Source: Marichromatium purpuratum 984 (GTDB taxonomy: Bacteria; Pseudomonadota; Gammaproteobacteria; Chromatiales; Chromatiaceae). Taken from it: 64,000 nt of DNA. Both the position numbers and the translations under genes were made by a program. The stretch is taken from positions 1,951,001 to 2,015,000 of the forward strand of contig NZ_CP007031.1 of NCBI RefSeq assembly GCF_000224005.2, given 5' to 3'. Shown piece after piece: positions 8,599 to 18,947 of the stretch. Positions within the stretch are counted from its first letter, which is position 1, and every line of letters starts with the position of its first letter. The notes below the pieces were generated by a model. The model ran no database searches and was not told the DNA's origin. It saw only the letters and a list, made by a program, of their open reading frames with translations.

Positions 8599-10359
8599 TC
8601 AGGCGTCTGCCGCGACCTGGCGCGCGGCCACCTGACGCAGTCGCTGCACCATCGCCTCGAGGCCATTGCGCCGGTTCATGCTGAGATGCCCGTCGAGCCC
8701 GAGCCGGGCGAAGAAGGCGCGGGCGTCGAAGTCGAGGATGTCGCGCGCGCGCTGCCCGGAGTAGAGCTGCTGGAGCAGCGCGATCAGCCCGCGCACCAGC
8801 TCGGCGTCGCTGTCGGCGAGGAACTCGACGCGCTCGGGGGCGTCGGGCATGGCGCGGGCGGCAATATAGACTTGGCTCTGACACCCCTGCACATGCGTTG
8901 CGGCGTTCTGCATCGACGCGGGCAGGTGCGGCAGCCGACCGCCGAGATCGATGATGTACTCGTGCCGGGTCGGCCAGTCGGGCAGCAGCTCGAAGTCGTC
9001 GGCGATCTGCGCGGCGGCGGCGGCGGGCGACTCGGCGCTCGGCCCCGGGTAGTCGAGCGCGACCTCGGCGACGGGCGCGACCCGTGCCTGACGCGCGCGC
9101 GTCTCGGCGGCGATCTCGACCAGCGCATCGGCCAGGAGGTCGATCTCCTCCAGGGTGTTGTAGACCCCGAAGGAGGCGCGCACCGTGGCCGCCACGCCGA
9201 GCCGCTCCATCAGCGGCTGACAGCAGTGGTGCCCGGTGCGCACGCAGATGCCGCGCAGATCGAGCGCGGTGCCGAGGTCGAGGCTGGAGATCGCCGGGGC
9301 TTCCATCACCCAGGAGGCGACACAGCTGCGCCGCCGCGCCCGGCCCTTGAGCGCGAGTCCGGGGATGGCCTCCAGGCGCTCGGTGGCATGACGCAGCAAC
9401 CACTGCTCGTGGGCACTGATGCGCTCGAAGCCGACCGACTCGATCCAGTCGATCGCCGCGCCCAGCCCCACCGCGCCGGAGATGTTGGGCGTACCGGCCT
9501 CGAAGCGGGTCGGCGGCGCGGCATAGCGGGTGGTCTCGAAGCTGACCTGCTCGATCATGTCGCCACCGCCCTGATAGGGCGGCATCGCCTCGAGCAGCGC
9601 GCGTTTGGCATAGAGCACGCCGATCCCGGTCGGGCCGTAGAGCTTGTGGCCGGAGAAGGCGTAGAAGTCGGCGTCGAGCGCGCGCACGTCGGTGCGCCCG
9701 TGGGCGACCCATTGGGCGCCGTCGACCAGCACCAGGGCACCGTGCGCATGGGCCAGCTCGATGATCTCGCGCACCGGGTTGACGGTGCCGAGGGCGTTGG
9801 AGACCTGGTTGACCCCGACCAACCGGGTGCGTGGCGAGAGCAACCGACGGTAGGCCTCGAGGTCGATGTCACCGGCGTCGTCGATGGGGATGACGCGGAT
9901 ACGCGCCCCGGTCTGCTCGGCGAGCATCTGCCAGGGGACGATGTTGGAGTGGTGTTCGAGGTTGGAGAGCAGGATCTCGTCGCCGGGGCCGAGGTTGGCG
10001 CGCCCCCAGGTGGCGGCGACCAGGTTGATCGCCTCGGTGGTGCCGCGGGTGAACACGCACTCGGCAGGCTCGGCGGCATTGAGAAAGCGCGCCACCGCCG
10101 CGCGGGCGTGCTCGTAGAGCCGGGTGGCGTGTTGCGAGAGGCGGTAGTTGCCGCGATGGATGTTGGCGTGGGCGGCACGGTGATAATCGCTGACCGCCGC
10201 GATCACCGCTTGCGGCTGCTGGGTCGAGGCGGCGCTGTCGAGATAGACCAGCGGGCGACCATCGACCTGGGTGGAGAGGATGGGGAATTGGGCGCGCAAC
10301 GCGACGACGTCGAGGGTCGCGTCGTCACTGCGCGGAGCCGGTGCGGCTTGAGCGTTCAT
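8599..10359 (-). CDS. sufS: SufS-SufE fusion: cysteine desulfurase with fused sulfur acceptor
   Basis: A single 586-residue chain combines two Suf components. Residues 1 to about 430 are a group II cysteine desulfurase: PLP lysine K239 in SGHKLYGPTG and active-site C379 in RTGHHC. Residues about 445-586 are a complete SufE domain with the acceptor cysteine C493 in VQGCQS. SufS removes sulfur from cysteine as a persulfide and SufE receives it for Fe-S assembly; here transfer would be intramolecular. ATG 10359 is preferred over upstream in-frame starts because homology begins shortly after it. No sufBCD is adjacent, so this is a stand-alone sulfur donor. The junction is continuous, with no frameshift. 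Confidence 0.93.
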   Translation of the reverse strand: MNAQAAPAPRSDDATLDVVALRAQFPILSTQVDGRPLVYLDSAASTQQPQAVIAAVSDYHRAAHANIHRGNYRLSQHATRLYEHARAAVARFLNAAEPAECVFTRGTTEAINLVAATWGRANLGPGDEILLSNLEHHSNIVPWQMLAEQTGARIRVIPIDDAGDIDLEAYRRLLSPRTRLVGVNQVSNALGTVNPVREIIELAHAHGALVLVDGAQWVAHGRTDVRALDADFYAFSGHKLYGPTGIGVLYAKRALLEAMPPYQGGGDMIEQVSFETTRYAAPPTRFEAGTPNISGAVGLGAAIDWIESVGFERISAHEQWLLRHATERLEAIPGLALKGRARRRSCVASWVMEAPAISSLDLGTALDLRGICVRTGHHCCQPLMERLGVAATVRASFGVYNTLEEIDLLADALVEIAAETRARQARVAPVAEVALDYPGPSAESPAAAAAQIADDFELLPDWPTRHEYIIDLGGRLPHLPASMQNAATHVQGCQSQVYIAARAMPDAPERVEFLADSDAELVRGLIALLQQLYSGQRARDILDFDARAFFARLGLDGHLSMNRRNGLEAMVQRLRQVAARQVAADA

Positions 10360-10563
10360 GGCTGAATTCGTTAGGTTTAAGGCGATGCACGATTCTATCG
10401 CGGAGGCATCCGGTGCGGTCGGCCGGATGCCTCGGCGACAGTGCGGCAGGCACACGACGCGCGTCCCTGGGCGGCGTGGTCGACCGATCGACGGGGCGCG
10501 CTCCGCGCGCCCCCATTGGGTAGAGATGTGGGTCCGCCGCGGGCGGGATGCCAGTGGCTCGGC

Positions 10564-11562
10564 TCAGTCGGCCTCGGGGATGCGCACCACGGTGCGCCCA
10601 CGGACCCGCCCGGCGAGGATCTCTTCGGCGGCCTGAGGCAGCTGCGCGAAGTCGACCTCACGGGTCATGGTCTCGAGCCGGTCGAGGTCGAGATCGCGCG
10701 CCAAGCGCGCCCAGGCGCGCTCGCGCAGCGCGTGCGGAGCCATCACCGAGTCGATGCCGTAGAGGGTGACGCCGCGCAGGATGAAGGGCGCGACCGTGGT
10801 CGGCAGCTCCATCGCATCGGCCAGCCCGCAGGCGGCCACCGCGCCGGCGCGCTTCATGCGGCTGAGTACGTTGGCCAGGGTGAGGCCGCCGGCGACATCG
10901 ATCGCCGCCGCCCAGCGCTCTGATTCGAGCGGGCGCGGGGGCTGGGTGAACTCGGCGCGATCGAGGATCTCGGTGGCGCCGAGTTCGCGCAGATAGCCCG
11001 CCTCGTGCGCCCGTCCGGTGACCGCGGTCACCCGATGACCGAGCCGCCCCAGCAGGGCCACGGCAATGCTGCCGACGCCGCCGGCGGCGCCGGTCACCAG
11101 CACCTCGCCGGCACCCGGTTCGAGCCCGTGCGACTCCAGCGCCAGCACCGCGAGCATCGCGGTGTAACCGGCGGTGCCGATGGCCATCGCCTGGCGGCTG
11201 GTCAGCCCCTCGGGCAGCGCCACCAGCCAGTCGCCCGACACCCGAGCGCGCCCGGCATAGCCACCGGAATGCTTCTCTCCGACACCATAGCCGTTGAGCA
11301 CCACCCGATCGCCGGGGCGAAAGCGCGGATCGCCCGACTCCACCACGCGACCGGCGAAGTCGATGCCGGGGATCAGCGGGAAACGACGCACGATCGGCGA
11401 GCGTCCGGTGAGCGCCAGTCCGTCCTTGTAGTTGAGCGTCGAGTACTCGACCGCGACGGTGACATTGCCCTCCATGAGGTCGGCCTCGGTCAGCCGCGTC
11501 AGTTCGAGCTGCTGGGCGCCGTCGTGACGATCGATCCGATAGGCGCTGAAGGTGGTCGTCAT
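10564..11562 (-). CDS. acuI: AcuI/YhdH-family acrylyl-CoA reductase (NADPH)
   Basis: A zinc-free medium-chain dehydrogenase/reductase of 332 residues. The N-terminal GroES-like part carries [13 protein letters not shown] and the signature [14 protein letters not shown]. The Rossmann part has [12 protein letters not shown] for NADPH binding. AcuI reduces acryloyl-CoA to propionyl-CoA, a detoxifying step in 3-hydroxypropionate and DMSP metabolism. The gene lies 40 bp downstream of the PAS-GGDEF-EAL gene on the same strand and 204 bp upstream of sufSE, so co-transcription with the former is possible. Substrate is inferred from the family; a general quinone or enal reductase cannot be excluded. 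Confidence 0.88.
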   Translation of the reverse strand: MTTTFSAYRIDRHDGAQQLELTRLTEADLMEGNVTVAVEYSTLNYKDGLALTGRSPIVRRFPLIPGIDFAGRVVESGDPRFRPGDRVVLNGYGVGEKHSGGYAGRARVSGDWLVALPEGLTSRQAMAIGTAGYTAMLAVLALESHGLEPGAGEVLVTGAAGGVGSIAVALLGRLGHRVTAVTGRAHEAGYLRELGATEILDRAEFTQPPRPLESERWAAAIDVAGGLTLANVLSRMKRAGAVAACGLADAMELPTTVAPFILRGVTLYGIDSVMAPHALRERAWARLARDLDLDRLETMTREVDFAQLPQAAEEILAGRVRGRTVVRIPEAD

Positions 11563-11602
11563 GTGGCGATCTCCTGTGCGTTGGGAATGAGGATTGGACC
11601 TG

Positions 11603-14600
11603 TCAGCCCGCCGTCGGGACCAGAGCGCGTTGGGGCGAGCGGCGAGGCCCGCGCGCGCGCTGCTGGGCCTCGAGCATGCGCGTCAGGGTATTGGCCGAGA
11701 CCGGACGACTGATCAGATAGCCCTGGATCAGGTCGCAGCCCTCGGCGGTGAGGATGCGTTGCTGGCGGATGTCCTCGACGCCCTCGGCAACGGTGCCGAT
11801 ATCGAGATTGCGCGCCATCGACAGGATGGCGCGCACGATCGCGCGGCTGCGCCCGTCGGTGGCGAGGTCGTTGACGAAACTGCGGTCGATCTTGATGAAG
11901 TCCACCGGAAAGTGGATGAGATAGCTGAGGCTGGAATAGCCGGTACCGAAGTCGTCGAGCGAGATGCCGATGCCGAGGGCGCGCAGTCGCTCCAGCTCGG
12001 CCAGCGCGCGCTCCGGGTCGTGCAGCAACACCCGCTCGATCAGCTCGATGTGGAGCAGGCGCGCGGGGATGTCGTAGCGCTCGAGCAGGTCGGCGATGGT
12101 CTCGGTCAGTCCGCCGGCGGTGATCTGCGGCTCGGAGACGTTGACCGAGACGCGGATCTCGGGCAACCCGGCGTCGCGCCACAACCGCATCTGACGCAAC
12201 ACCGCCTCGATCACCCAGCGCCCCACCGGCACCACCAGGTCGCTGCTCTCGATGATGTCGATGAACACCCCGGGCATCACCAGCTGAGCGCCACGTCGCC
12301 AGCGCAGCAGCGCCTCGGCAGCATGGATACCGTTCTGCTGCGGCTCGACCAGCGGCTGATAGTGGACGACGAATTGCTCTTCGGCCAGGGCGATGCGCAG
12401 CGCCTCCTCGAGCGCCAGGCGCTCGACCGCCGCGGCGGTGATCTCGGGGCGGTAGAAGGCGATCGAGCGTCGCCCGCAGCGCTTGGCCGAGAGCAGTGCC
12501 GAGGCGGCGTTGCGCAGCAGCTCGGCGGCATCCTCGCCATCGCCGGGATAGAGCGCGCCACCGGCCGAGGCGCTGAGGGTGAGCTGACCGTGACCGGCGA
12601 TCTCGATCGGCTGGCAACAGATGGCGAGATAGTGCGCGGCGAACGCCGAGGCGGTGGCCAGCTCCTCGCCGAGTTCGGTGAGGATGACGAAGGTATCGTC
12701 GCTCAGTCGCGCCACCAGATCGCCGACGCCGGTGGCTTCGCTCAGTCGTTCGCCGAGCACGCAGAGCACGGTGTCGGCTACACCGTGGCCATAGCTGGCG
12801 ATGACGTCGTTGTAGCGATCGATATCGACATAGAAGACCCCGAGACGCTGACGATGGAGGGCGGCCAGGTCGACGGCCTGGGCCAGGCGTTGTTTCAGCA
12901 GCCGGGCGTTGGGCAGACCGGTGAGCGGGTCGTGGTTGCTGAGATACTCGATCTCCTCGGCCGAGCGGTAGCGTTCGGTGATGTCGCTGAAGATGGCGAC
13001 ATAGTTGGCCACCCGACCGTGATGATTGCGGATGGCGTTGATGCTCATCCACTGCGGATAAAGCTCGCCGTTGCACCGCCGGTTCCACAGCTCGCCCTGC
13101 CAGCGCCCTTGGTCGAGCAGCGCGCGCCACAGCTGACGATAGAAATCGGGGCCCTGGCGACCGGACTTGAGCAGACGCGGGTTGCGCCCCCTCACCTGCT
13201 CCGGGGTGTAGCCGGTGATCTCGCTGAAGGCGGGGTTGACCGCGACGATCTCGCCGTCGGCGTCGGTGACGATGATACCCTCGGCGGTGTTCTCGAACAC
13301 CGCGTTGGTCAGACGCAGGATGTCCTCGCGCCGGCGCTGCTCGCTGAGATCGCGGATGATCGCCACGCGCAGCTGTCCGCTCTCCAGCTCGATGCGCCGG
13401 GTACGCACCTCGGCCGGGAAGGTCGAGCCGTCGCGCCGCCGGTGCAGCCACTCGAAGCAGGCGCTACCGTGCTCGGCGAGGAAGGTCAACACCTCGACGT
13501 TGCTGTCCGCCGAGCGACGACCGTCGGCCTGAAACTCGGGCGAGAGCGCACCGGGGTGGACATCGGTCAGCTCGGTGGCGCTGTCGTAGCCGAACAGTCG
13601 CGCCGCGGCCGGATTGGCCAGACAGCTCAGGTCCGCGCCGTCGATCACCCACATCGCTTCCTCGGCACCCTCGAACAGGGCGCGGTAGCGCGCCTCGCTA
13701 TAGCGCAGTGCCTCCTGGGCGCGACGATCCTCGGTGATATCGAGCACCGAGCCGAACACCCGCACCAGCTCGCCACGATCGCCGCGCGCGGTACGGATCC
13801 GCTGACGCACCCAGCGCACCTCGCCGTCCGGACGCACCACGCGATACTCAATGTCCTCGGTGGCGAGGCCGCGGCGCGCCGCATCCAGGACGCTGACGAC
13901 TTGAGCACGATCCTCGTCATGGACCCGTTCGAGCAGGCCCTGCTCACTGGCGACGAAGGCCCCAGGGTCGACGCCGAGGATGGCCAGCAGTTGCGCCGAC
14001 CAGAACACCCGGGCGGTGGCGAGTTCGAGTTCCCAGCTGCCCAGCGCGGTGATTGCCTGCGCCTCGCTCAGCAGCGTCTGAGTACGATACAGGGCGCTGA
14101 GATCGCGCCCACACCCCATCACCCCGAGCAGCTCGCCATCGGGACCGTGATAGGGCGTCTTGAGGACATCGAAGAGCAAGCGCCGTCCTCGCGTGTCGCT
14201 GTACCAGAAGTCGAAGCGGTGTGCCCTGCCCTGTTCGAGCACCTGTCGATCATCGGCGCGCACGCGCGCGGCGATCTCGGGCGGGAAGAGCGCATCATCA
14301 TCCAGGCCGATGACCTCTCCCGGCGCGCGACCGATCAACTCGCCGAGCGCACGGTTGCAACCGAGATAACGTCCCTTGCGGTCCTTGAAGAAGATCAGGT
14401 CGGGGGAGTTGTCGAGCTGCCCCTGGGTGAGCGCCAGCGCCTGCTCGGCCTGACGATAGGCGGAGACATCGCGATGAGCGACCAGCACCAACCGCTGGTC
14501 ATCGACATCAGCGCTCAGGAGACGCGCACCGAGGCTCAGCCAGCGGGTCTCGCCCTCGAGCGGTAAGGCGTATTCGAGCGCGAAATCGGCGCGCTGCCCC

Positions 14601-14791
14601 CGGCAGACCTCACGGACCCCCTGACGCGCCTGCTCGAGCACCCGGGAGTCTCCCTCAGGCACGGCCCAGACACCGAGCGGCAGGGTCGCGCGCTGCTGGC
14701 GGTTGCTGTAGAGCACCCGCCCCCCGGCATCGATCACCGCAATCGCGCAATCGAGGGCATCGAGACACGCCCAGGCATCGATCGGGTTCAT
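11603..14791 (-). CDS. Multi-PAS protein with degenerate GGDEF and intact EAL: probable c-di-GMP phosphodiesterase
   Basis: A 1,062-residue soluble regulator with no transmembrane segment. It has about five PAS/PAC modules (roughly residues 1-620), then GGDEF (about 625-790) and EAL (about 800-1045). The GGDEF signature is replaced by SDDTF at 697-701, so cyclase activity should be lost. The EAL domain keeps E826-A-L, NVS, the glutamate in [22 protein letters not shown] and VAEGVE, the set needed for hydrolysis of c-di-GMP to pGpG. The degenerate domain may instead bind GTP and activate EAL, as in other such proteins. ATG 14791 was chosen because PAS homology begins at once ([13 protein letters not shown]). 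Confidence 0.88.
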   Translation of the reverse strand: MNPIDAWACLDALDCAIAVIDAGGRVLYSNRQQRATLPLGVWAVPEGDSRVLEQARQGVREVCRGQRADFALEYALPLEGETRWLSLGARLLSADVDDQRLVLVAHRDVSAYRQAEQALALTQGQLDNSPDLIFFKDRKGRYLGCNRALGELIGRAPGEVIGLDDDALFPPEIAARVRADDRQVLEQGRAHRFDFWYSDTRGRRLLFDVLKTPYHGPDGELLGVMGCGRDLSALYRTQTLLSEAQAITALGSWELELATARVFWSAQLLAILGVDPGAFVASEQGLLERVHDEDRAQVVSVLDAARRGLATEDIEYRVVRPDGEVRWVRQRIRTARGDRGELVRVFGSVLDITEDRRAQEALRYSEARYRALFEGAEEAMWVIDGADLSCLANPAAARLFGYDSATELTDVHPGALSPEFQADGRRSADSNVEVLTFLAEHGSACFEWLHRRRDGSTFPAEVRTRRIELESGQLRVAIIRDLSEQRRREDILRLTNAVFENTAEGIIVTDADGEIVAVNPAFSEITGYTPEQVRGRNPRLLKSGRQGPDFYRQLWRALLDQGRWQGELWNRRCNGELYPQWMSINAIRNHHGRVANYVAIFSDITERYRSAEEIEYLSNHDPLTGLPNARLLKQRLAQAVDLAALHRQRLGVFYVDIDRYNDVIASYGHGVADTVLCVLGERLSEATGVGDLVARLSDDTFVILTELGEELATASAFAAHYLAICCQPIEIAGHGQLTLSASAGGALYPGDGEDAAELLRNAASALLSAKRCGRRSIAFYRPEITAAAVERLALEEALRIALAEEQFVVHYQPLVEPQQNGIHAAEALLRWRRGAQLVMPGVFIDIIESSDLVVPVGRWVIEAVLRQMRLWRDAGLPEIRVSVNVSEPQITAGGLTETIADLLERYDIPARLLHIELIERVLLHDPERALAELERLRALGIGISLDDFGTGYSSLSYLIHFPVDFIKIDRSFVNDLATDGRSRAIVRAILSMARNLDIGTVAEGVEDIRQQRILTAEGCDLIQGYLISRPVSANTLTRMLEAQQRARGPRRSPQRALVPTAG

Positions 14792-15139
14792 GGACGGTTG
14801 GGGATGGCGGGACAACGGAGGCTGGAACCTTTTCTCATCGTGCTTGGTTAGGGGTGGGGCGGAGAGGTGATGGGCGGAAGGAGCGGTCGCGACCGAGCGT
14901 GCGCCATGGCCATGTCTCCCTGACCCTCGGGCGTTCAGCATAGAACAACATCCGCGCTTCCGCCCCGAGGCAACGCGTCGGAGCATGCATTTTGACGGGC
15001 GCAAGGGCATTGATCAAATGGGTCGTGCCTCCCCCGGCCACCGCGCCATCGACGGACCACGGAGACAGCCGGTGACCACACCGCTATGCTTGACGACACC
15101 TGCCGAACACGCGCCGGTCGCGACCGGCCGGAGCCCGTC
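14792..15139. other. Divergent intergenic region between the PAS-EAL and lipoprotein genes
   Basis: This 348 bp stretch separates two divergent genes and should hold both promoters. No further gene is supported. The only promoter-like match found is on the plus strand at 15062-15090. Confidence 0.5.
15062..15090 (+). promoter_or_regulatory. Candidate sigma-70 promoter for the lipoprotein gene
   Basis: GAGACA (15062-15067), a 17-bp spacer and TATGCT (15085-15090) lie 50 bp before the chosen ATG. Pattern match only. Confidence 0.35.
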
Positions 15140-15481
15140 ATGCATCAGCCCGCGCGCGCCGTCTGCGGCGCCGGACCTGTCGTTCTCGTCCTGGTCGCAA
15201 GCCTCGTCGGCTGCGCCACCGCCACCCGCCATGTCACCGACTGGGGCAGCATCACCCTGGCGCCGGGCGACACCGGCACCTGCACCTCCAACCCCTGCGC
15301 GGTCTATCTGCAGCTGCCGCCCGGCGAGGGCCGCTACCGGGTCACCGCCAATCAGGTCGGTCTCGGCGACTACCCGGCGGGCTCACTCGCCGCGCTCGGG
15401 CACTTCTACGACAGCAAGGCGCTGGAGATCGTCGGCGCCGGGGTGGCGCGCGCCTACGTCTATATCCCGCAGACGCGCTGA
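15140..15481 (+). CDS. Small putative lipoprotein, unknown function
   Basis: A 113-residue protein starting MHQPARAV, with GGAG 6 bp upstream of ATG 15140. A hydrophobic signal segment is followed by the lipobox LVGC, so maturation should leave a lipid-modified cysteine near residue 29. The mature part contains CTSNPC, a likely disulfide pair, and ends VYIPQTR. No family is recognised. It is a single gene, convergent with serS; only 16 bp separate the two stop codons and no terminator is visible between them. Confidence 0.7.
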   Translation: MHQPARAVCGAGPVVLVLVASLVGCATATRHVTDWGSITLAPGDTGTCTSNPCAVYLQLPPGEGRYRVTANQVGLGDYPAGSLAALGHFYDSKALEIVGAGVARAYVYIPQTR

Positions 15482-15497
15482 GGCGGCGCGCCCGGAC

Positions 15498-16787
<1,290 letters not shown>

Positions 16788-17093
16788 TCAGGATTCGATG
16801 GTGACCGGCCAGGACACGATGTGCCCCGGTTTCACCTGATGACGGATTCGGGCGATCGCCGCGCGGGCAGGCTCGGGGGCATCGAAGAACTCCACCACCA
16901 GCGGCAGGTCGAGCGACAGATCGACCAGCGAGGCGGCATGGGTGCGCCCCGAGGGGCCATAGCCCTCGATCGCGCGCAGCACCGTCACCCCGCGCACCCC
17001 CAGCTCGTCGCGCAGGACGTGCACCAGGGGCTTCAGTTCATGATCGGACTCGGCGAGATAGACCCGCACCATGATCGCGTCTTCGTGACTCAC
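16788..17093 (-). CDS. DUF190 family protein
   Basis: A 101-residue soluble protein of the DUF190 family (PII-like fold), with RVYLAESDHELKPLVHVL and VTVLRAIEGYG as recognisable blocks. GTG 17093 is the likely start: GGGGAGG lies 5 bp before it and its GTGA overlaps the crcB stop, implying coupled translation. DUF190 genes often accompany crcB, and a role in sensing or controlling the fluoride channel is often guessed but not established. Its end is 15 bp before serS. A later ATG at 17072 is possible but has no comparable ribosome site. Confidence 0.82.
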   Translation of the reverse strand: MSHEDAIMVRVYLAESDHELKPLVHVLRDELGVRGVTVLRAIEGYGPSGRTHAASLVDLSLDLPLVVEFFDAPEPARAAIARIRHQVKPGHIVSWPVTIES

Positions 17094-17464
17094 AGTGACC
17101 TCCCCAGGGCGATGCCCGCCCAGCACAGCAACACGCACACCCCGACGCTCGCGCCCACGTTCAGGGTGGCACGCAACAGCGCTCCCTGCTCGATCAGGTT
17201 CAGGGTCTCGATCGAGAAGGTCGAGAAGGTCGTCAAGGCCCCCAGGAACCCGACCAGCACGGCGCCGCGCCACTCGGGCGCCACCGCCAGCCGCTCGGTG
17301 AGCAGCACGAACAGCAGCCCCATGAGGAAGGAGCCGATCACGTTCACCGCCAGGGTGCCCCAGGGGAAGTCACGCCCCAGCACCCGATAGACGCCGGTCG
17401 AGATCCAGAAGCGCGACAACGCCCCGAGCGCGCCGCCCCCGGCGATCGCCAACAGTTGCAACAC
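17090..17464 (-). CDS. crcB: Fluoride channel CrcB/FluC
   Basis: A four-helix, dual-topology fluoride exporter of 124 residues using GTG 17464 (GGAAGA just upstream); TTG 17479 would add five residues. Hallmarks are GGALGALSRF, the central WGTLAVNVIGSFLMG and GFLGALTTFSTFSIE, which contains the conserved phenylalanines and threonines of the fluoride pathway. It protects against cytoplasmic fluoride. Its stop overlaps the DUF190 start. I looked for a fluoride riboswitch in the 217 bp upstream and did not find a convincing one. Confidence 0.93.
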   Translation of the reverse strand: MLQLLAIAGGGALGALSRFWISTGVYRVLGRDFPWGTLAVNVIGSFLMGLLFVLLTERLAVAPEWRGAVLVGFLGALTTFSTFSIETLNLIEQGALLRATLNVGASVGVCVLLCWAGIALGRSL

Positions 17465-17681
17465 GGTATCTTCCCGCAAAAGAGAATAAGTCTACTATGG
17501 ACGTCCAGCCCTTTGCCGGGCCAAGGGCGCACCCCTCGGACGAAGCCGAGCCATCACCGTCGCGACGCACCCGCCGGGTCGTCGGTCGGTACAGCGGGCT
17601 GAAGCCTGCCCAAACAGAACCTATCCGCGCCACATCCCGACAACCGAACCGGTCAACAACCGTGCGGCTCGAACCCCTTGT

Positions 17682-18263
17682 TCAGCGGCGCTCGAGCAGG
17701 ACGCTGAAATCACCGGCCAGATAGCCCTCGTGCACCCGCACGGTGGCGTTCAACTCGGCGGCGAGTGACTCGATCTCGGCGGGCCGGCGGCAGTTGTAGA
17801 TCAGCGAGGTATCGCGGCCCTTGAGCAGGTTGAACACGAAACCACGACGGCTGGCGGCGAGACAGTTGCCGATGAAGGTCTGGGTCTCGTCCCAGGTGAG
17901 GATGTTCATGGCGCCGCTGCAGACGTAGTAATCGGCCTCGGGCAGCGGGTCGTGGAGCACGTCGCACTGACGGATCTCGCAACCGGTGCGTGCGCGCGCC
18001 GTCTCGATCATCGGTGCCATCACGTCGAGACCGAGATAGCGCCCCGGCGCCTGGTCGCGCTCGCGCAGATAGACGAGGAAGTCGCCGAAACCACAGCCGG
18101 CATCGGCCAGCTCGACGCTGGAGAGATCCTCGGGTAGCAACTCGCGCAGCACCCGGAAACGTACCCGCTGGGTCTCCTCGGAGATCCACTGCACCCCCTC
18201 GGCATTGGTGCCGTGGGCCTTGAGCGCGTCATCGTAGAAGGTCTGGTTGTCAATTCGTGGCAT
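17682..18263 (-). CDS. Class I SAM-dependent methyltransferase, substrate unknown
   Basis: A 193-residue protein with a Rossmann methyltransferase core. Motif I is LADAGCGFGDFLVYL (about 52-66), the acidic loop follows in YLGLDVMAPMIE, and PEADYYVCSGAMNIL fits motif IV. It lies 18 bp downstream of the EndoIII-like glycosylase gene and is the third gene of the glgC-like / glycosylase / methyltransferase set. Substrate cannot be deduced; a small molecule is more likely than DNA because no DNA-recognition domain is present. Confidence 0.8.
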   Translation of the reverse strand: MPRIDNQTFYDDALKAHGTNAEGVQWISEETQRVRFRVLRELLPEDLSSVELADAGCGFGDFLVYLRERDQAPGRYLGLDVMAPMIETARARTGCEIRQCDVLHDPLPEADYYVCSGAMNILTWDETQTFIGNCLAASRRGFVFNLLKGRDTSLIYNCRRPAEIESLAAELNATVRVHEGYLAGDFSVLLERR

Positions 18264-18281
18264 GATCTCGCAATCCTCGTC

Positions 18282-18947
18282 TCAGCGCTCGCTGGATGGT
18301 GCCGATGCTGGGCAGCACGCCCGCAGCGCGCAACCCGCGCAGACCGGCCTGGCCCGGCAGGCATGCTTGGCGTGCGCCACGATCAGCGCATGATACTCCT
18401 GCAACAGCGCGACATCGTCCGGCAGCGCCTGCTCGAACCAGCGGCGGATGCGCTCGTAGTCCTCGTCGCCGGCGAGCAACCCGAGCCGCGAGAACAGTCG
18501 CCGGGTATAGGCGTCGACCACAAAGACCGGATGCGCGAAGGCATAGAGCAGGATGTCGTCGGCGGTCTCCGGGCCGATGCCAGGGGTCGCCAGCAGCCAC
18601 TCGCGCAGCCTCGGGGTGGCGAGCGCGGCGAGCGGCTCGAGACCGCCAGCGGCATGATAGCGCTCGCAGAAGGCCAGCAGGCGCCGGGTCTTGACCCTGT
18701 AGTAGCCGCTGGGTCGCAGCAGCTCGGCCAGGCGCGCCGGATCGAGCGCGAGCAGCGCCTCGGCACTCAACGCCGTCTCGGCGCGAACCTGGTCGAGCGC
18801 ACGCTCGACGTGACGCCAGCTGGTGTTCTGGGTGAGGATGGCGCCGACCATGACCTCGAACGGGGTCTCGGCCGGCCACCACCCCTGGGGACCGTAGGTC
18901 GCGAGCAGGGTCTGATAGACCGTCTGCGGCGTGGCCGCCGCTACCAC
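18282..18947 (-). CDS. HhH-GPD DNA glycosylase, EndoIII-related (COG2231/MagIII-like)
   Basis: A 221-residue base-excision repair glycosylase. It has the HhH motif LLATPGIGPETADDILLY, the catalytic aspartate in FVVDAYTRR, and C-terminal cysteines in CRARPVC-AG-C suited to a [4Fe-4S] cluster. The catalytic lysine of true EndoIII is replaced (GPETAD), as in COG2231 enzymes such as H. pylori MagIII. This points to monofunctional excision of alkylated bases rather than lyase activity. GTG 18947 overlaps the stop of the upstream glgC-like gene, so translation is probably coupled. Confidence 0.85.
   Translation of the reverse strand: MVAAATPQTVYQTLLATYGPQGWWPAETPFEVMVGAILTQNTSWRHVERALDQVRAETALSAEALLALDPARLAELLRPSGYYRVKTRRLLAFCERYHAAGGLEPLAALATPRLREWLLATPGIGPETADDILLYAFAHPVFVVDAYTRRLFSRLGLLAGDEDYERIRRWFEQALPDDVALLQEYHALIVAHAKHACRARPVCAGCALRACCPASAPSSER

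Noticed and set aside
8686-10365. A 559-codon plus-strand open frame
   Set aside because: Antisense of sufSE, whose active-site motifs are unmistakable on the other strand.
11594-14566. A 990-codon plus-strand open frame
   Set aside because: Antisense of the PAS-GGDEF-EAL gene; no domain motif or ribosome site.
17465-17640. Possible fluoride riboswitch upstream of crcB
   Set aside because: GGTGATGG and a later GGGCTGG...CATAG recall parts of the crcB motif, but the required pairing between the GATGG segment and a downstream CTGATG...CCTAC element is not present.
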